A stretch of 13,871 bases of DNA from Prevotellaceae bacterium UBA3627 (GTDB lineage: Bacteria; Bacteroidota; Bacteroidia; Bacteroidales; Bacteroidaceae): positions 2,597 to 16,467 of the forward strand of contig DFLE01000020.1 of NCBI GenBank assembly GCA_002373375.1, given 5' to 3'. Below are positions 1 through 6,641 of the stretch, in pieces. The first letter of the stretch is position 1. Every line of letters begins with the position of its first letter. The position numbers were made by a program, and so were the translations under genes. Under the pieces are notes generated by a model. The model was not told the origin of the DNA, made no database searches, and saw nothing but the letters and a program-made list of their open reading frames with translations.

Positions 1-107
1 CAGACTACAAGCGTCTGATTGACATCTACTCTTCAACAACAAAGACTATCGACGCTCTTATGAAGCTCGACCTTCCTTCAGGTGTTGAGGTAGAAATCAA
101 GGTGTAG
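1..107 (+). CDS. rpsJ: 30S ribosomal protein S10, C-terminal end (partial)
   Basis: Only the last 34 codons are in the window, read from base 3 to a TAG stop at 105-107. The peptide begins DYKRLIDIYSSTTKTIDALM and ends LPSGVEVEIKV, which is the conserved C-terminal part of ribosomal protein S10, a small-subunit protein that also serves as transcription elongation factor NusE. In many bacteria rpsJ heads the S10 operon and is followed closely by rplC. Here the stop codon is followed within about 25 nt by a strong terminator and no rplC, so this copy appears to be the last gene of its transcript. The identification rests on the highly conserved tail and is secure; the rest of the operon lies outside the window. 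Confidence 0.93.
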   Translation, partial: DYKRLIDIYSSTTKTIDALMKLDLPSGVEVEIKV

Positions 108-127
108 TTTCTATCAGAAGCTAAAAT

Positions 128-173
128 AAAAACAGACACATTCGCACGTTGTGCGTGATGTGTCTGTTTTTTT
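128..173. terminator. Bidirectional Rho-independent terminator between rpsJ and the DUF2007 gene
   Basis: A 10-bp perfect stem (131-140 with 159-168) extends by A-T pairs and carries an inner stem, 143-147 with 151-155, around a GTT loop. On the plus strand it runs into seven T residues (167-173). On the minus strand the other flank gives T-rich sequence as well, so it can stop both rpsJ (plus) and the convergent DUF2007 gene (minus). Confidence 0.85.
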
Positions 174-208
174 ATTCTTTTAATATAATGAGGATTGTTG
201 GCACTTGG

Positions 209-415
209 CTATGCCTCGGCATCTGTCATGCCTATGATGCGCTGCGCTTTCAGCAAGTCGCCATCATCAACGAACAACACACAACCACTCATCGGAGGGT
301 AACAACACGTAATCTCGTTCTTAATCAACGACCGGATACCGTTACTTGCCAGTCGTCCTTGCAGCAGGTTCGCCTCGAAACCGTTACCGCAATCGGTCAA
401 TCTCTGTAACTTCAT
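209..415 (-). CDS. DUF2007 family small protein
   Basis: This 68-residue protein has the layout of DUF2007 (a small ferredoxin-like-fold family sometimes labelled putative signal-transducing protein, function unproven). The visible pattern is an N-terminal LxDCGNGFEANLLQGRLASNGI segment, in which a strand is followed by a helix and an L-x-x-x-GI turn, and a C-terminal VLFVDDGDLLKAQRIIG segment. There is no signal peptide or membrane segment, so it should be cytoplasmic. It is a single-gene transcript: a good promoter lies 82-113 nt upstream and it converges on rpsJ, with which it shares a terminator. The family is often found as a stand-alone housekeeping-type gene in Bacteroidota. The family call is good; the role is unknown. 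Confidence 0.8.
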   Translation of the reverse strand: MKLQRLTDCGNGFEANLLQGRLASNGIRSLIKNEITCCYPPMSGCVLFVDDGDLLKAQRIIGMTDAEA

Positions 416-496
416 AATTGTTAGGTATTAGTAATTCTACGATATATCTCCAAATTCTCCGTAAGGAGAACACTTATTTCTTCTCTTATACAATTG

Positions 497-528
497 CAAA
501 GATAGAAATTAATATTCAAATCTCCAAA
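497..528 (-). promoter_or_regulatory. Bacteroidota-type promoter for the DUF2007 gene
   Basis: Read on the minus strand, TATCTTTG (497-504) matches the TAnnTTTG -7 element, and TTTG (525-528) lies 20 nt upstream at the -33 position. It lies about 80 nt before the start at 415, giving a leader of roughly 75 nt. Confidence 0.7.
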
Positions 529-617
529 TAAAAATACAAATTTTTCCATTATTTAGTCATTTTTTTCTGAGGTTTTTTTCTGAGGCAGGAAAAGGGATGG
601 CAGATGGTGAAGGAAAA

Positions 618-653
618 GAGGGGGCAGGATACCTTGCGTAATCCTGCCCCCTC
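618..653 (-). terminator. Rho-independent terminator of pyrE
   Basis: A perfect 13-bp GC-rich stem (618-630 with 641-653) has a 10-nt loop. It lies 47 nt past the pyrE stop. On the minus strand it is followed by a short T-rich run (TTTTCCTT). Between here and the DUF2007 promoter the DNA is AT-rich and holds a 12-nt tandem duplication (TTTTTTCTGAGG, around 558-583) with no gene. Confidence 0.75.
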
Positions 654-699
654 CTGTGGCTTTACTTGTTGTTTACTTGTTTTTAATGACTATAATGCC

Positions 700-1329
700 T
701 CACTGTTTCCAAGTAGAAGGACTCTTCCTCCATTCCCTCAGCACCTCAAGGTCGCTCTCTTTTATGTATCCAGTCTTTGCGGCTATAGCCGTTGTGTGCT
801 CATAGTCTGAAAGTGTTACCAGGCGTACGTTGGCTGCCTTGAAAGCCTCCTCGGCTACAGGGAATCCGTATGTGTAGCTGGCAACCATGCCTACCACCTC
901 AAAACCTGCGGCACGCAGAGCGTCAACAGCCTTGAGTGAGCTGCCGCCGGTAGAGATAAGATCCTCTACTACAACAACCTTCGCGCCCTTTGGCAGTGTG
1001 CCCTCTATCTGGTTTCCCATGCCATGGTCTTTTGGTTTCGGACGCACATAGCAGTATGGCAGTTGCAGTTCGTCAGCCACCAATGCTCCCTGTGCTATGG
1101 CTCCTGTTGCCACACCAGCAACAGCCTCTGCCTCTGGGAACTCTGTGTGTACGAGGTGTACCAGCTCTTGCTTTACGAATGAGCGGAGCTCCGGATATGC
1201 CAATGTCTGGCGGTTGTCTGTGTAGATTGGTGACTTCCAGCCTGATGCCCATGTGAATGGGTCGTTAGGCTGCAACTTAATAGCCTTTACGGCAAGCAGT
1301 TTTTCTGCAAATGCTTCTTTTATATCCAT
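700..1329 (-). CDS. pyrE: Orotate phosphoribosyltransferase
   Basis: A 209-residue protein of normal OPRTase length. The enzyme joins orotate to PRPP to make orotidine 5'-monophosphate in de novo pyrimidine synthesis, in the cytoplasm. The diagnostic PRPP-binding motif VVVVEDLISTGGSS is at residues 118-131. Other family landmarks are FTWASGWKSPIYTDNR (25-40), GVATGAIAQGALVADEL (72-88) and YVRPKPKDHGMGNQIEG (94-110), the last being the catalytic loop with its K/H/G pattern. The start at 1329 fits the family N-terminus and lies about 50 nt downstream of a TAnnTTTG element. It appears monocistronic, with its own terminator at 618-653. Nothing in the sequence looks damaged. Confidence 0.97.
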   Translation of the reverse strand: MDIKEAFAEKLLAVKAIKLQPNDPFTWASGWKSPIYTDNRQTLAYPELRSFVKQELVHLVHTEFPEAEAVAGVATGAIAQGALVADELQLPYCYVRPKPKDHGMGNQIEGTLPKGAKVVVVEDLISTGGSSLKAVDALRAAGFEVVGMVASYTYGFPVAEEAFKAANVRLVTLSDYEHTTAIAAKTGYIKESDLEVLREWRKSPSTWKQ

Positions 1330-1380
1330 AGTATTACAAAATATCTTCAGTAGTGATAGCTACCTTTCTCTATTCCATGG

Positions 1381-1388
1381 CAAAGGTA
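1381..1388 (-). promoter_or_regulatory. -7 promoter element for pyrE
   Basis: On the minus strand the sequence TACCTTTG matches TAnnTTTG, 52 nt before the pyrE start. No clear TTTG is present at the expected -33 distance, so the promoter is only half supported by the consensus. Confidence 0.5.
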
Positions 1389-1536
1389 CGTTTTTTTCCT
1401 GACTTCTCCCACTCTTGTAAGTTAAAAAGTGTGTATAACAGTAAAATAACAAGGCATTACAACTGTTTCTAATTGTTAAAAAGGCGGAAGATTGTTCAGT
1501 TCGTATATTATTTTTTATGGAAACTGTAAAAAAAGC

Positions 1537-1544
1537 TAACTTTG
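1537..1544 (+). promoter_or_regulatory. -7 promoter element for the 1577-3972 unit
   Basis: TAACTTTG matches TAnnTTTG. Transcription would begin near 1551, about 25 nt before the ATG at 1577. This rules out the longer reading frame that opens at 1517. The -33 region (around 1511-1520, TTTTTTATGG) is only a weak match. Confidence 0.55.
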
Positions 1545-1576
1545 CAGACAAATTAAAACTAACTTATACTCTTTAT

Positions 1577-1993
1577 ATGAAAAAAATATTTGTTTTTCTA
1601 CTATCTGTCATGATGGCGCAGAATATAAAGGCAAGCTCCTACGCCTATCCTTATCTTACCATTGTCATGACAGACAACACCTCTAAGACATTTTCTGTGG
1701 AGAGTCTTACTATGACGCCTGTCAACGGCACGCTCAGGATAACCAATGCTGAAGGCAGTGAGACGCTCAACGTTACGGAGCTCAGTAAGATGTATTTCAG
1801 TGAAGATGTTCCTAATGCCATCAGTACTGCCAGCGCTGATGCCGAACAGAGTGCAACGATAACGCTCTGCACCATAACGGGCATAGTGATAGGAAACTAT
1901 AGCAGCATCAATGCGGCGCATGACGCTATGCAACCGGGAACAATGTATATAGTAAAGAAAGGAAACAAAACTGTTAAAACAATAAGAAAATGA
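1577..1993 (+). CDS. Small secreted protein of unknown function, possible sorting-like C-terminus
   Basis: A 138-residue protein not assigned to a named family. The start at 1577 gives a clean signal peptide (MKKIFVFLLSVMMAQNIKAS) and lies just after a -7 element; the in-frame ATG at 1517 lies upstream of that element. Residues about 24-78 form a short domain rich in beta-strands, with a 'direct object' pattern (L-x-I-V-M-T-D-N ... F ... G-x-L-x-I ... L-x-V-x-x-L-x-K-M-Y-F) very like the N-terminus of the next protein. After a linker, residues about 93-138 (TITLCTITGIVIG ... MQPGTMYIVKKGNKTVKTI) resemble the C-terminal beta-domain of Bacteroidota surface proteins, as in type IX sorting domains. 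Its stop overlaps the next start as ATGA, so the two are translationally coupled. Probably a partner of the large downstream carbohydrate-binding protein; this is inference. Confidence 0.72.
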   Translation: MKKIFVFLLSVMMAQNIKASSYAYPYLTIVMTDNTSKTFSVESLTMTPVNGTLRITNAEGSETLNVTELSKMYFSEDVPNAISTASADAEQSATITLCTITGIVIGNYSSINAAHDAMQPGTMYIVKKGNKTVKTIRK

Positions 1994-3972
1994 AACAAGT
2001 AATCATTGCCATACTTACACTCGCGTCATTCTGCAGCGCAAGGGCTCAGATGCTCAATGTGGAGACTGCCGACGGCGTGACATATAAATTCCCTGCCGCC
2101 CAGACCGGCGACATGACATATAACGCAACGGGAGACTCTGTCACGATAATGAACAAGAGACTGGCCGTCAGCGATATCACGGCGATGAAGGTTGATGACT
2201 CAAGCATGAGTGACGACTCCGTCAGCGTGGTTTATGACGGTGCTTCCGCAAAGATATATGTGGCAGGTAACATAGCGCAATATCTTACCCCTGCTGTCAG
2301 TGGCGCGCACGTCAACATTGCTGCTGCCGAGACGCTGGCAAGGGAGATAACATACAACCTCAGTGGCACGTCAACCGACGGAGAGTTCTATATGTCGGGC
2401 TCATACAAGGCTACCGTGGAACTTGACGGACTGACCCTGAAGAACCAGAATCCTGTCACCTCTGGTGCGGCGGTACACATACAGAACGGCAAGCGCATAG
2501 ACATCAAGGTCATCAGTGGAACGACAAACACATTGGAGGATGCCGCCACAGGTTCACAGAAGGGTTGCCTCTATGTGAAGGGACACGCAGAGTTCAAGCA
2601 GAAAGGTACGCTCAATGTCATAGGTAACGTGAAGCACGGTATCAAGACAGGTGAGTACATGACAGTCAAGAAAGCTACAATCAACGTGACATCGGCGGTG
2701 GGCGACGGTATATCATGCAGTCAATACTTCCTTATGGAGAGCGGCGTGATAAACATCAGCGGCACAGGCGATGACGGAATACAGTGTGAGTTGGACGGTG
2801 AGACTGCCGTAGCAGCTTCAGATGACCAACATACCGATGAGGACACCGGCAGCTTCTATCTTGAGGGCGGACAGATTACCGTCAGCTGCGACGGCACGGC
2901 TGTCAAGTGTATCAAGGGCGACGGCGACTTCAACATCAGCGGTGATGCCGTGCTTACTGCTTCCACCTCTGGTAACGGCGAGTGGGACACGGAAGACCTT
3001 GAGACCAATGCTGCAAGTTGCATCAGCGTTGACGGAAACATGAATATCAATGGCGGTGCAATGAGCCTTACCAGCACCGGCTCAGGTGGTGCCGGCATGA
3101 AGTGTGACGGTGTGCTGACGGTAAACAGCGGCGACATAAACATAAAGACCACCGGCGGACTGTACTATAACAACGGCAGCACCGAGAACCTCAACTACAC
3201 AGGAGACACCGACCGCGTCAGCAGCAACTACTACTCATCTCCTAAGGGCATAAAGGCAGGAATAAAGACAGAGAGCGGCAACACCACAACATATAGTGGC
3301 GCTATCTACATCAACGGCGGAACGATAACAGTGAACACCTCTGGAGGTAACGGTGAGGGCATAGAGAGTAAGAATACCCTCGACATCAATGGAGGCGAGG
3401 TTACCGTAACGGCATATGATGATGCCATAAATGCCTCACAGGACCTTACCGTATCAGGTGGCAGAGTGTTCGCCTATGCAAAGAATAACGACGGTATGGA
3501 TTCTAACGGCAATATGTATATCAAGGGCGGACTGGTATATGCTATCAGTAAATCATCGCCTGAGGTGGCACTTGACGCCAATACCGAGGAGCAGAAGAAA
3601 CTCTATGTCAGCGGTGGCACAATCATAGCTATCGGAGGACTGGAGTCTGGAGCCAGCCTTACGCAGACCTGCTATCAGGCTTCATCATTCACCAAGGGAG
3701 CATGGTACGGCTTATACAACAACGGCAACCTTGAGGTAGCCTTCCAGGTTCCGTCAGATAACAGCAGCATGGGTTCACCTATGGTGGTATCTACCAGCGG
3801 CACACCAACCTTGTTCACAGTGAATAACGTAAGTGGCACAAGTATCTTCAACGGTCAGGCATACGTGGACGCCAGCGCTACGAAGTCATCCACCACAGGC
3901 GTAAACCTCTCAACATATACTTCCAGTCAGAGCGGCCCAGGCGGTCCTGGTGGTCCTGGTGGAAGATGGTAA
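1990..3972 (+). CDS. Secreted Cthe_2159-like carbohydrate-binding beta-helix protein
   Basis: A 660-residue exported protein with a signal peptide of about 20 residues (MKQVIIAILTLASFCSARAQ). Residues about 21-75 repeat the small domain seen in the upstream gene (LNVETADGVTYKFP ... LAVSDITAMKVDD). From about residue 84 the protein matches the Cthe_2159 type of carbohydrate-binding domain: a parallel beta-helix with recurring short rungs such as LDGLTLKNQN, GDGISCSQYF, GTGDDGIQCE, DAINASQDLTVSGGRVFAYAKN and NDGMDSNGNMYIKGG. Repeated D-G/D-D-G turns are typical of calcium-binding pectin-like lyase folds. The family founder is reported to bind cellulose and polygalacturonate. The C-terminus is a low-complexity Gly-Pro tail (GPGGPGGPGGRW), common in this family. 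No catalytic function can be claimed. It is the last gene before a terminator. Confidence 0.85.
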   Translation: MKQVIIAILTLASFCSARAQMLNVETADGVTYKFPAAQTGDMTYNATGDSVTIMNKRLAVSDITAMKVDDSSMSDDSVSVVYDGASAKIYVAGNIAQYLTPAVSGAHVNIAAAETLAREITYNLSGTSTDGEFYMSGSYKATVELDGLTLKNQNPVTSGAAVHIQNGKRIDIKVISGTTNTLEDAATGSQKGCLYVKGHAEFKQKGTLNVIGNVKHGIKTGEYMTVKKATINVTSAVGDGISCSQYFLMESGVINISGTGDDGIQCELDGETAVAASDDQHTDEDTGSFYLEGGQITVSCDGTAVKCIKGDGDFNISGDAVLTASTSGNGEWDTEDLETNAASCISVDGNMNINGGAMSLTSTGSGGAGMKCDGVLTVNSGDINIKTTGGLYYNNGSTENLNYTGDTDRVSSNYYSSPKGIKAGIKTESGNTTTYSGAIYINGGTITVNTSGGNGEGIESKNTLDINGGEVTVTAYDDAINASQDLTVSGGRVFAYAKNNDGMDSNGNMYIKGGLVYAISKSSPEVALDANTEEQKKLYVSGGTIIAIGGLESGASLTQTCYQASSFTKGAWYGLYNNGNLEVAFQVPSDNSSMGSPMVVSTSGTPTLFTVNNVSGTSIFNGQAYVDASATKSSTTGVNLSTYTSSQSGPGGPGGPGGRW

Positions 3973-4000
3973 CTCCAAACATATTCTGATTATATTATTA

Positions 4001-4054
4001 AGCCATCCGGCCATAGCCTCCATAGCGGAGGCAACGGTCTGGTGGCTTTTCTTT
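4001..4054 (+). terminator. Rho-independent terminator after the carbohydrate-binding protein
   Basis: The outer stem pairs 4001-4012 with 4036-4047, with one mismatch and two G-T pairs. The inner stem GCCTCC (4016-4021) pairs perfectly with GGAGGC (4027-4032). The T-rich run TTTTCTTTT follows at 4047-4055. It starts 28 nt after the stop codon. Confidence 0.8.
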
Positions 4055-4096
4055 TATGGTTACCTCGATAGTTAAATTGTGTAAAAAGTTATTTAA

Positions 4097-4129
4097 TTTA
4101 TAGTACTTTGTATTGCATAGTACTATAAA
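4097..4129 (+). promoter_or_regulatory. Perfect 11-bp inverted repeat, candidate PadR operator
   Basis: TTTATAGTACT (4097-4107) and its exact reverse complement AGTACTATAAA (4119-4129) are separated by 11 nt, giving arm centres 22 bp (two helical turns) apart. The spacer contains the likely -33 element of the padR promoter (TATTG, 4111-4115). PadR repressors are dimers that commonly autorepress through dyad sites, so occlusion of this promoter by the adjacent gene product is a reasonable inference. Confidence 0.65.
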
Positions 4130-4143
4130 CTTTTATACCTTTG
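4111..4143 (+). promoter_or_regulatory. Promoter of the padR-pspC operon
   Basis: TACCTTTG (4136-4143) matches TAnnTTTG, and TATTG (4111-4115) stands 20 nt upstream as the -33 element. Transcription should begin near 4150, which excludes the frame-opening ATG at 4141 and favours the ATG at 4171. Confidence 0.65.
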
Positions 4144-4170
4144 CATTGTTCAAACAACGTAATAGAGGAA

Positions 4171-4512
4171 ATGAATACAGATAATGCAAGGTCACAGATG
4201 CGCAAGGGCATGCTTGAATACTGTGTCATGCTGCTGCTGAGACGCAGTCCAGGCTATGCCAACGACATCATTGAGCGTCTGCGCATGGCAGACATGATAG
4301 TGGTGGAGGGCACCCTGTATCCGCTGCTGACACGTCTGAAGAGGGAGATGCTTCTGAAGTATGAGTGGCGCGAGAGCACGCAGGGACCGCCACGCAAGTA
4401 CTATGCTCTGACAATGGACGGTGAGGAGGCTCTCAGACAGATGGATATGGCATGGGGTGAGCTTACCAACACCGTGGATAAACTGAAAGGGATGTACTTG
4501 GACGGTTTATAG
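4171..4512 (+). CDS. PadR family transcriptional regulator
   Basis: A 113-residue protein (from 4171) with the PadR winged-helix layout: helix MRKGMLEYCVMLLLRRSPGYANDIIERL, recognition region IVVEGTLYPLLTRLKREMLLKYEWRES, wing QGPPRKYYALTMDGEEAL, then a short C-terminal dimerisation helix. The G-T-L-Y-P-L-L-x-R-L motif and the P-R-K-Y-Y-x-L-T motif are diagnostic. Its length matches the short PadR-s1 group that has no extra sensor domain. The start at 4171 is preceded by GAGGAA and lies after the predicted transcription start. The gene sits directly under an 11-bp dyad, suggesting autorepression, and upstream of PspC-domain genes, a pairing frequent in Bacteroidota. Its inducer is not visible from the sequence. 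Confidence 0.93.
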   Translation: MNTDNARSQMRKGMLEYCVMLLLRRSPGYANDIIERLRMADMIVVEGTLYPLLTRLKREMLLKYEWRESTQGPPRKYYALTMDGEEALRQMDMAWGELTNTVDKLKGMYLDGL

Positions 4513-4600
4513 TTTACGGTTCACAGTTTATAGTTTGCAATTAGCAACTCATAATTCATAACTCATCACTCATAACTCAACACTCATACTCCCCTCTTCC
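4513..4600. repeat. Simple degenerate AT-rich repeats downstream of padR
   Basis: The segment begins with two near copies of TTTATAGTTT-like sequence and runs into five or six degenerate copies of CATAACTCA / CATCACTCA / CAACACTCA. It contains no gene. Such low-complexity tracts are common between genes in Bacteroidota and could arise by slippage; no function is evident. Confidence 0.6.
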
Positions 4601-4614
4601 CATATCTCGCACTC

Positions 4615-4643
4615 CCTCCCTCACAGGGAGGGCTGGGGTGGGT
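4615..4643 (+). repeat. Copy 1 of a 29-nt hairpin/G-quadruplex repeat
   Basis: The copy holds a perfect 7-bp hairpin, CCTCCCT (4615-4621), loop CAC, AGGGAGG (4625-4631). It is followed by more G runs, so GGG (4626-4628), GGG (4630-4632), GGGG (4635-4638) and GGG (4640-4642) make a canonical G-quadruplex motif with loops of 1, 2 and 1 nt. The identical copy 2 begins 36 nt later. Confidence 0.8.
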
Positions 4644-4650
4644 CTCTTTT

Positions 4651-4679
4651 CCTCCCTCACAGGGAGGGCTGGGGTGGGT
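4651..4679 (+). repeat. Copy 2 of a 29-nt hairpin/G-quadruplex repeat in the pspC leader
   Basis: Identical over 29 nt to 4615-4643. The hairpin stem 4651-4657 pairs with 4661-4667. The four G tracts are 4662-4664, 4666-4668, 4671-4674 and 4676-4678. It ends 20 nt before the ATG at 4700, in the sense strand, so it will be in the mRNA leader if padR and pspC are co-transcribed. Hairpin and quadruplex compete for the same first two G tracts. Confidence 0.8.
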
Positions 4680-4699
4680 TCCTTAACTTTTCTTTCACG

Positions 4700-5923
4700 A
4701 TGAAAAAGAATATACAGATAAATCTTTTCGGCACTCTATATAATATAGATGACGATGCCTACAACCTGTTGGAACAGTATATTGACAGTATGCGCCGTTA
4801 CTTCTCCAATCAGGACGGAGGCGAGGAGATAGCCGACGACATAGAGCACCGTGTGGCTGAGCTGCTTTGGCAAAAGAAGCAGCAGGGCATGGAGGCTGTT
4901 GATATAGACTCCGTAAAGGAGATAATATCCCAGATAGGCAATCCGCAGGATATTGACGGCGACGCTGCTGACGCCGGCTCCGCCGTCACTGACGCAGAAT
5001 ATGTGGAGGCTGTAGAAACTCCTGTAAATGAGGAGAAGACGACGGAGAGAGGTCCTCGTCGCCGCTTTTACCGTAACCCCCAGGACAAGGTGCTGGGCGG
5101 AGTGTGCTCAGGTCTGGCGGAGTATGTGGGCAGGTTCGATGTCGTGGTGTGGCGCCTGGCCTTCGTCGTGCTTACGCTTGTCCTGGCTCCCGTTACAGAT
5201 TTCTTTGACCTCTTTGGCGGTATCTGCTTCGTACCGCTCATCTATGTCATACTATGTCTCATAGTGCCAGAGGCACAGACGCCCGAGGACCGTCTGCGCA
5301 TGAAAGGAGACGAGGTTACACCTGAGAATATAAATAAGGAGATAATCAATAACACCACGCAAAGCGCTGCTGCAACTACACGTGGCAGTAACGGCGCCGG
5401 TTGCCTTAAGGTACTGGTGTTCATCTTCTTAGCCTTCTGTCTGCTGCCGGTGATAGGTCTGGTTGGCTTTGTGCTGTTCATGATTATTTTTGCGGTGCTG
5501 GCGGTCTTCGGCACATACGGATATGACAACATCATGCTGCACTTTGTCAATGAGGACCTCAGCTTATCGTCTGAATACATCTCCAACTATGGTTGGCTCC
5601 TCATATCAGGACTGGCGGCGGCATTGCTGCTCGTCATCATACCGTGCTACTTAGTTGTCAAGCGCATCATCGGCGGCCGCTTCCGCAAGCAGTCCCTTGT
5701 CGTCATGCTCATAGTATGGGTATTGTCTGCCGTATGGACGGCACTGGCGGCGGTGATATGCGGCACAACGCTGCAGAGACACATAAGCCGTGACCTCACC
5801 GCTCCTAATGACAGCATCACAAACGTGCAGCCCGACACCATCGGTTCCTCAGGCGAGCTTGTTGACAGCATAGCCATCGACGTGAGGTCTAACGACAACG
5901 ACAATGACGACGAGACCATCTAA
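4700..5923 (+). CDS. PspC domain-containing multi-pass membrane protein
   Basis: A 407-residue protein. Residues 1-85 form a soluble domain (MKKNIQINLFGTLYNIDDDAYNLL ... QIGNPQDID) typical of Bacteroidota PspC proteins, ending in a helix like that of regulatory anti-sigma-type domains. Residues 86-118 are an acidic linker. The PspC domain spans about 122-191, with the signature RNPQDKVLGGVCSGLAEYVG and two membrane helices (151-163, 171-189). Further hydrophobic segments lie at 236-270, 299-320 and 331-353. The tail (366-407) is hydrophilic and very rich in Asp/Asn. PspC was defined in the phage-shock envelope stress response, where it interacts with PspA and PspB; neither is visible here. 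It probably shares a transcript with padR. The function in this phylum is not established. Confidence 0.9.
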   Translation: MKKNIQINLFGTLYNIDDDAYNLLEQYIDSMRRYFSNQDGGEEIADDIEHRVAELLWQKKQQGMEAVDIDSVKEIISQIGNPQDIDGDAADAGSAVTDAEYVEAVETPVNEEKTTERGPRRRFYRNPQDKVLGGVCSGLAEYVGRFDVVVWRLAFVVLTLVLAPVTDFFDLFGGICFVPLIYVILCLIVPEAQTPEDRLRMKGDEVTPENINKEIINNTTQSAAATTRGSNGAGCLKVLVFIFLAFCLLPVIGLVGFVLFMIIFAVLAVFGTYGYDNIMLHFVNEDLSLSSEYISNYGWLLISGLAAALLLVIIPCYLVVKRIIGGRFRKQSLVVMLIVWVLSAVWTALAAVICGTTLQRHISRDLTAPNDSITNVQPDTIGSSGELVDSIAIDVRSNDNDNDDETI

Positions 5924-5957
5924 CATGATTACAATAAAATAAAAACATAACACTACT

Positions 5958-6149
5958 ATGCAAAAGAAACTCACACGTTCCACCACGGAGAGTATGCTCT
6001 GTGGAGTATGCGGCGGATTAGCCGAGTACTTTGACTTCGACCCTACGCTCGTACGAGTGGCCTATGCCTTCCTAACTGTGTTTGCGGCAGGCTTCCCCGG
6101 CATATTACTTTACATCATTATGGCTATCGTGATGCCAAAGAACCAGTAA
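5958..6149 (+). CDS. Stand-alone PspC domain mini-protein
   Basis: A 63-residue protein that is almost only a PspC domain: KKLTRSTTESMLCGVCGGLAEYFDFDPTLVRVAYAFLTVFAAGFPGILLYIIMAIVMP. It has the G-V-C-G-G-L-A-E-Y core and two hydrophobic segments (about residues 31-43 and 45-59) that place it in the inner membrane. It repeats the central domain of the preceding 407-residue protein without the soluble N-terminal domain or the extra helices. It lies 34 nt downstream of that gene and 20 nt upstream of the SRPBCC gene, so it is part of the same operon. A plausible role is a partner or modulator of the larger PspC protein; that is inference. Confidence 0.9.
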   Translation: MQKKLTRSTTESMLCGVCGGLAEYFDFDPTLVRVAYAFLTVFAAGFPGILLYIIMAIVMPKNQ

Positions 6150-6169
6150 CCCATTAAAGCATTATTATC

Positions 6170-6640
6170 ATGACACAATACGAAAGCGAAGTAAAGCAGA
6201 TAGCGGCACCCGTCAATGCGGTGTACGCCAAGTTGAGCAACCTTGAGAACCTCCGTCCGTTCATTGACAATGCGGGGAACAATGATGCCCTGCGCTCGCA
6301 GATAGAGGCGGCGGGTTATGATGCCTCTGTCCTTGACAGTCTCCGCGACGTGCAGCTTACCGCTGACAGCATAGCCATCCCAGCCCCTATGGTGGGCCAG
6401 GTGTCCATGCGCATCTGTGAGCGTGAGGAGAACAAGTGCGTGAAGTTTGAGACCGAGCAGTCGCCCGTCAGTGGCAACCTGTGGATACAGGTGCTGCCCT
6501 CTTCCGACGGCGGCACTCGCATGAAGCTCACCCTGCGCGCTGACCTCAACCCTATGATAAAGATGATGATAGGCGGCAAGTTGAAAGAAGGCATCAACAA
6601 GTTTGCCGACATGCTCGCCATGATACCTTACCAAAGCTGA
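6170..6640 (+). CDS. SRPBCC family (START/polyketide cyclase-like) protein
   Basis: A 156-residue cytoplasmic protein with an SRPBCC (Bet v1-like) layout: an opening strand with ESEVKQIAAPVNAVYAKLSNLENLRPFID, middle strands (DSIAIPAPMVGQVSMRICEREENKCVKFETEQSP, NLWIQVLPSSDGGTRMKLTLRADL) and the long C-terminal helix (NPMIKMMIGGKLKEGINKFADMLAMIPY). This fold makes a hydrophobic pocket used for lipid or small-ligand binding. No signal peptide or membrane segment is seen. It lies inside the PspC operon, with 1 nt between its stop and the next start, so translation is tightly linked to the Rieske-like lipoprotein. In some Bacteroidota a similar SRPBCC gene lies next to pyrE; here it is in the PspC cluster. 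Ligand unknown. Confidence 0.88.
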   Translation: MTQYESEVKQIAAPVNAVYAKLSNLENLRPFIDNAGNNDALRSQIEAAGYDASVLDSLRDVQLTADSIAIPAPMVGQVSMRICEREENKCVKFETEQSPVSGNLWIQVLPSSDGGTRMKLTLRADLNPMIKMMIGGKLKEGINKFADMLAMIPYQS

Positions 6641-6641
6641 T

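Noticed and set aside
1517..1576. Longer start for the small secreted protein
   Set aside because: It lies upstream of the TAnnTTTG element and places 20 polar residues before a clear signal peptide.
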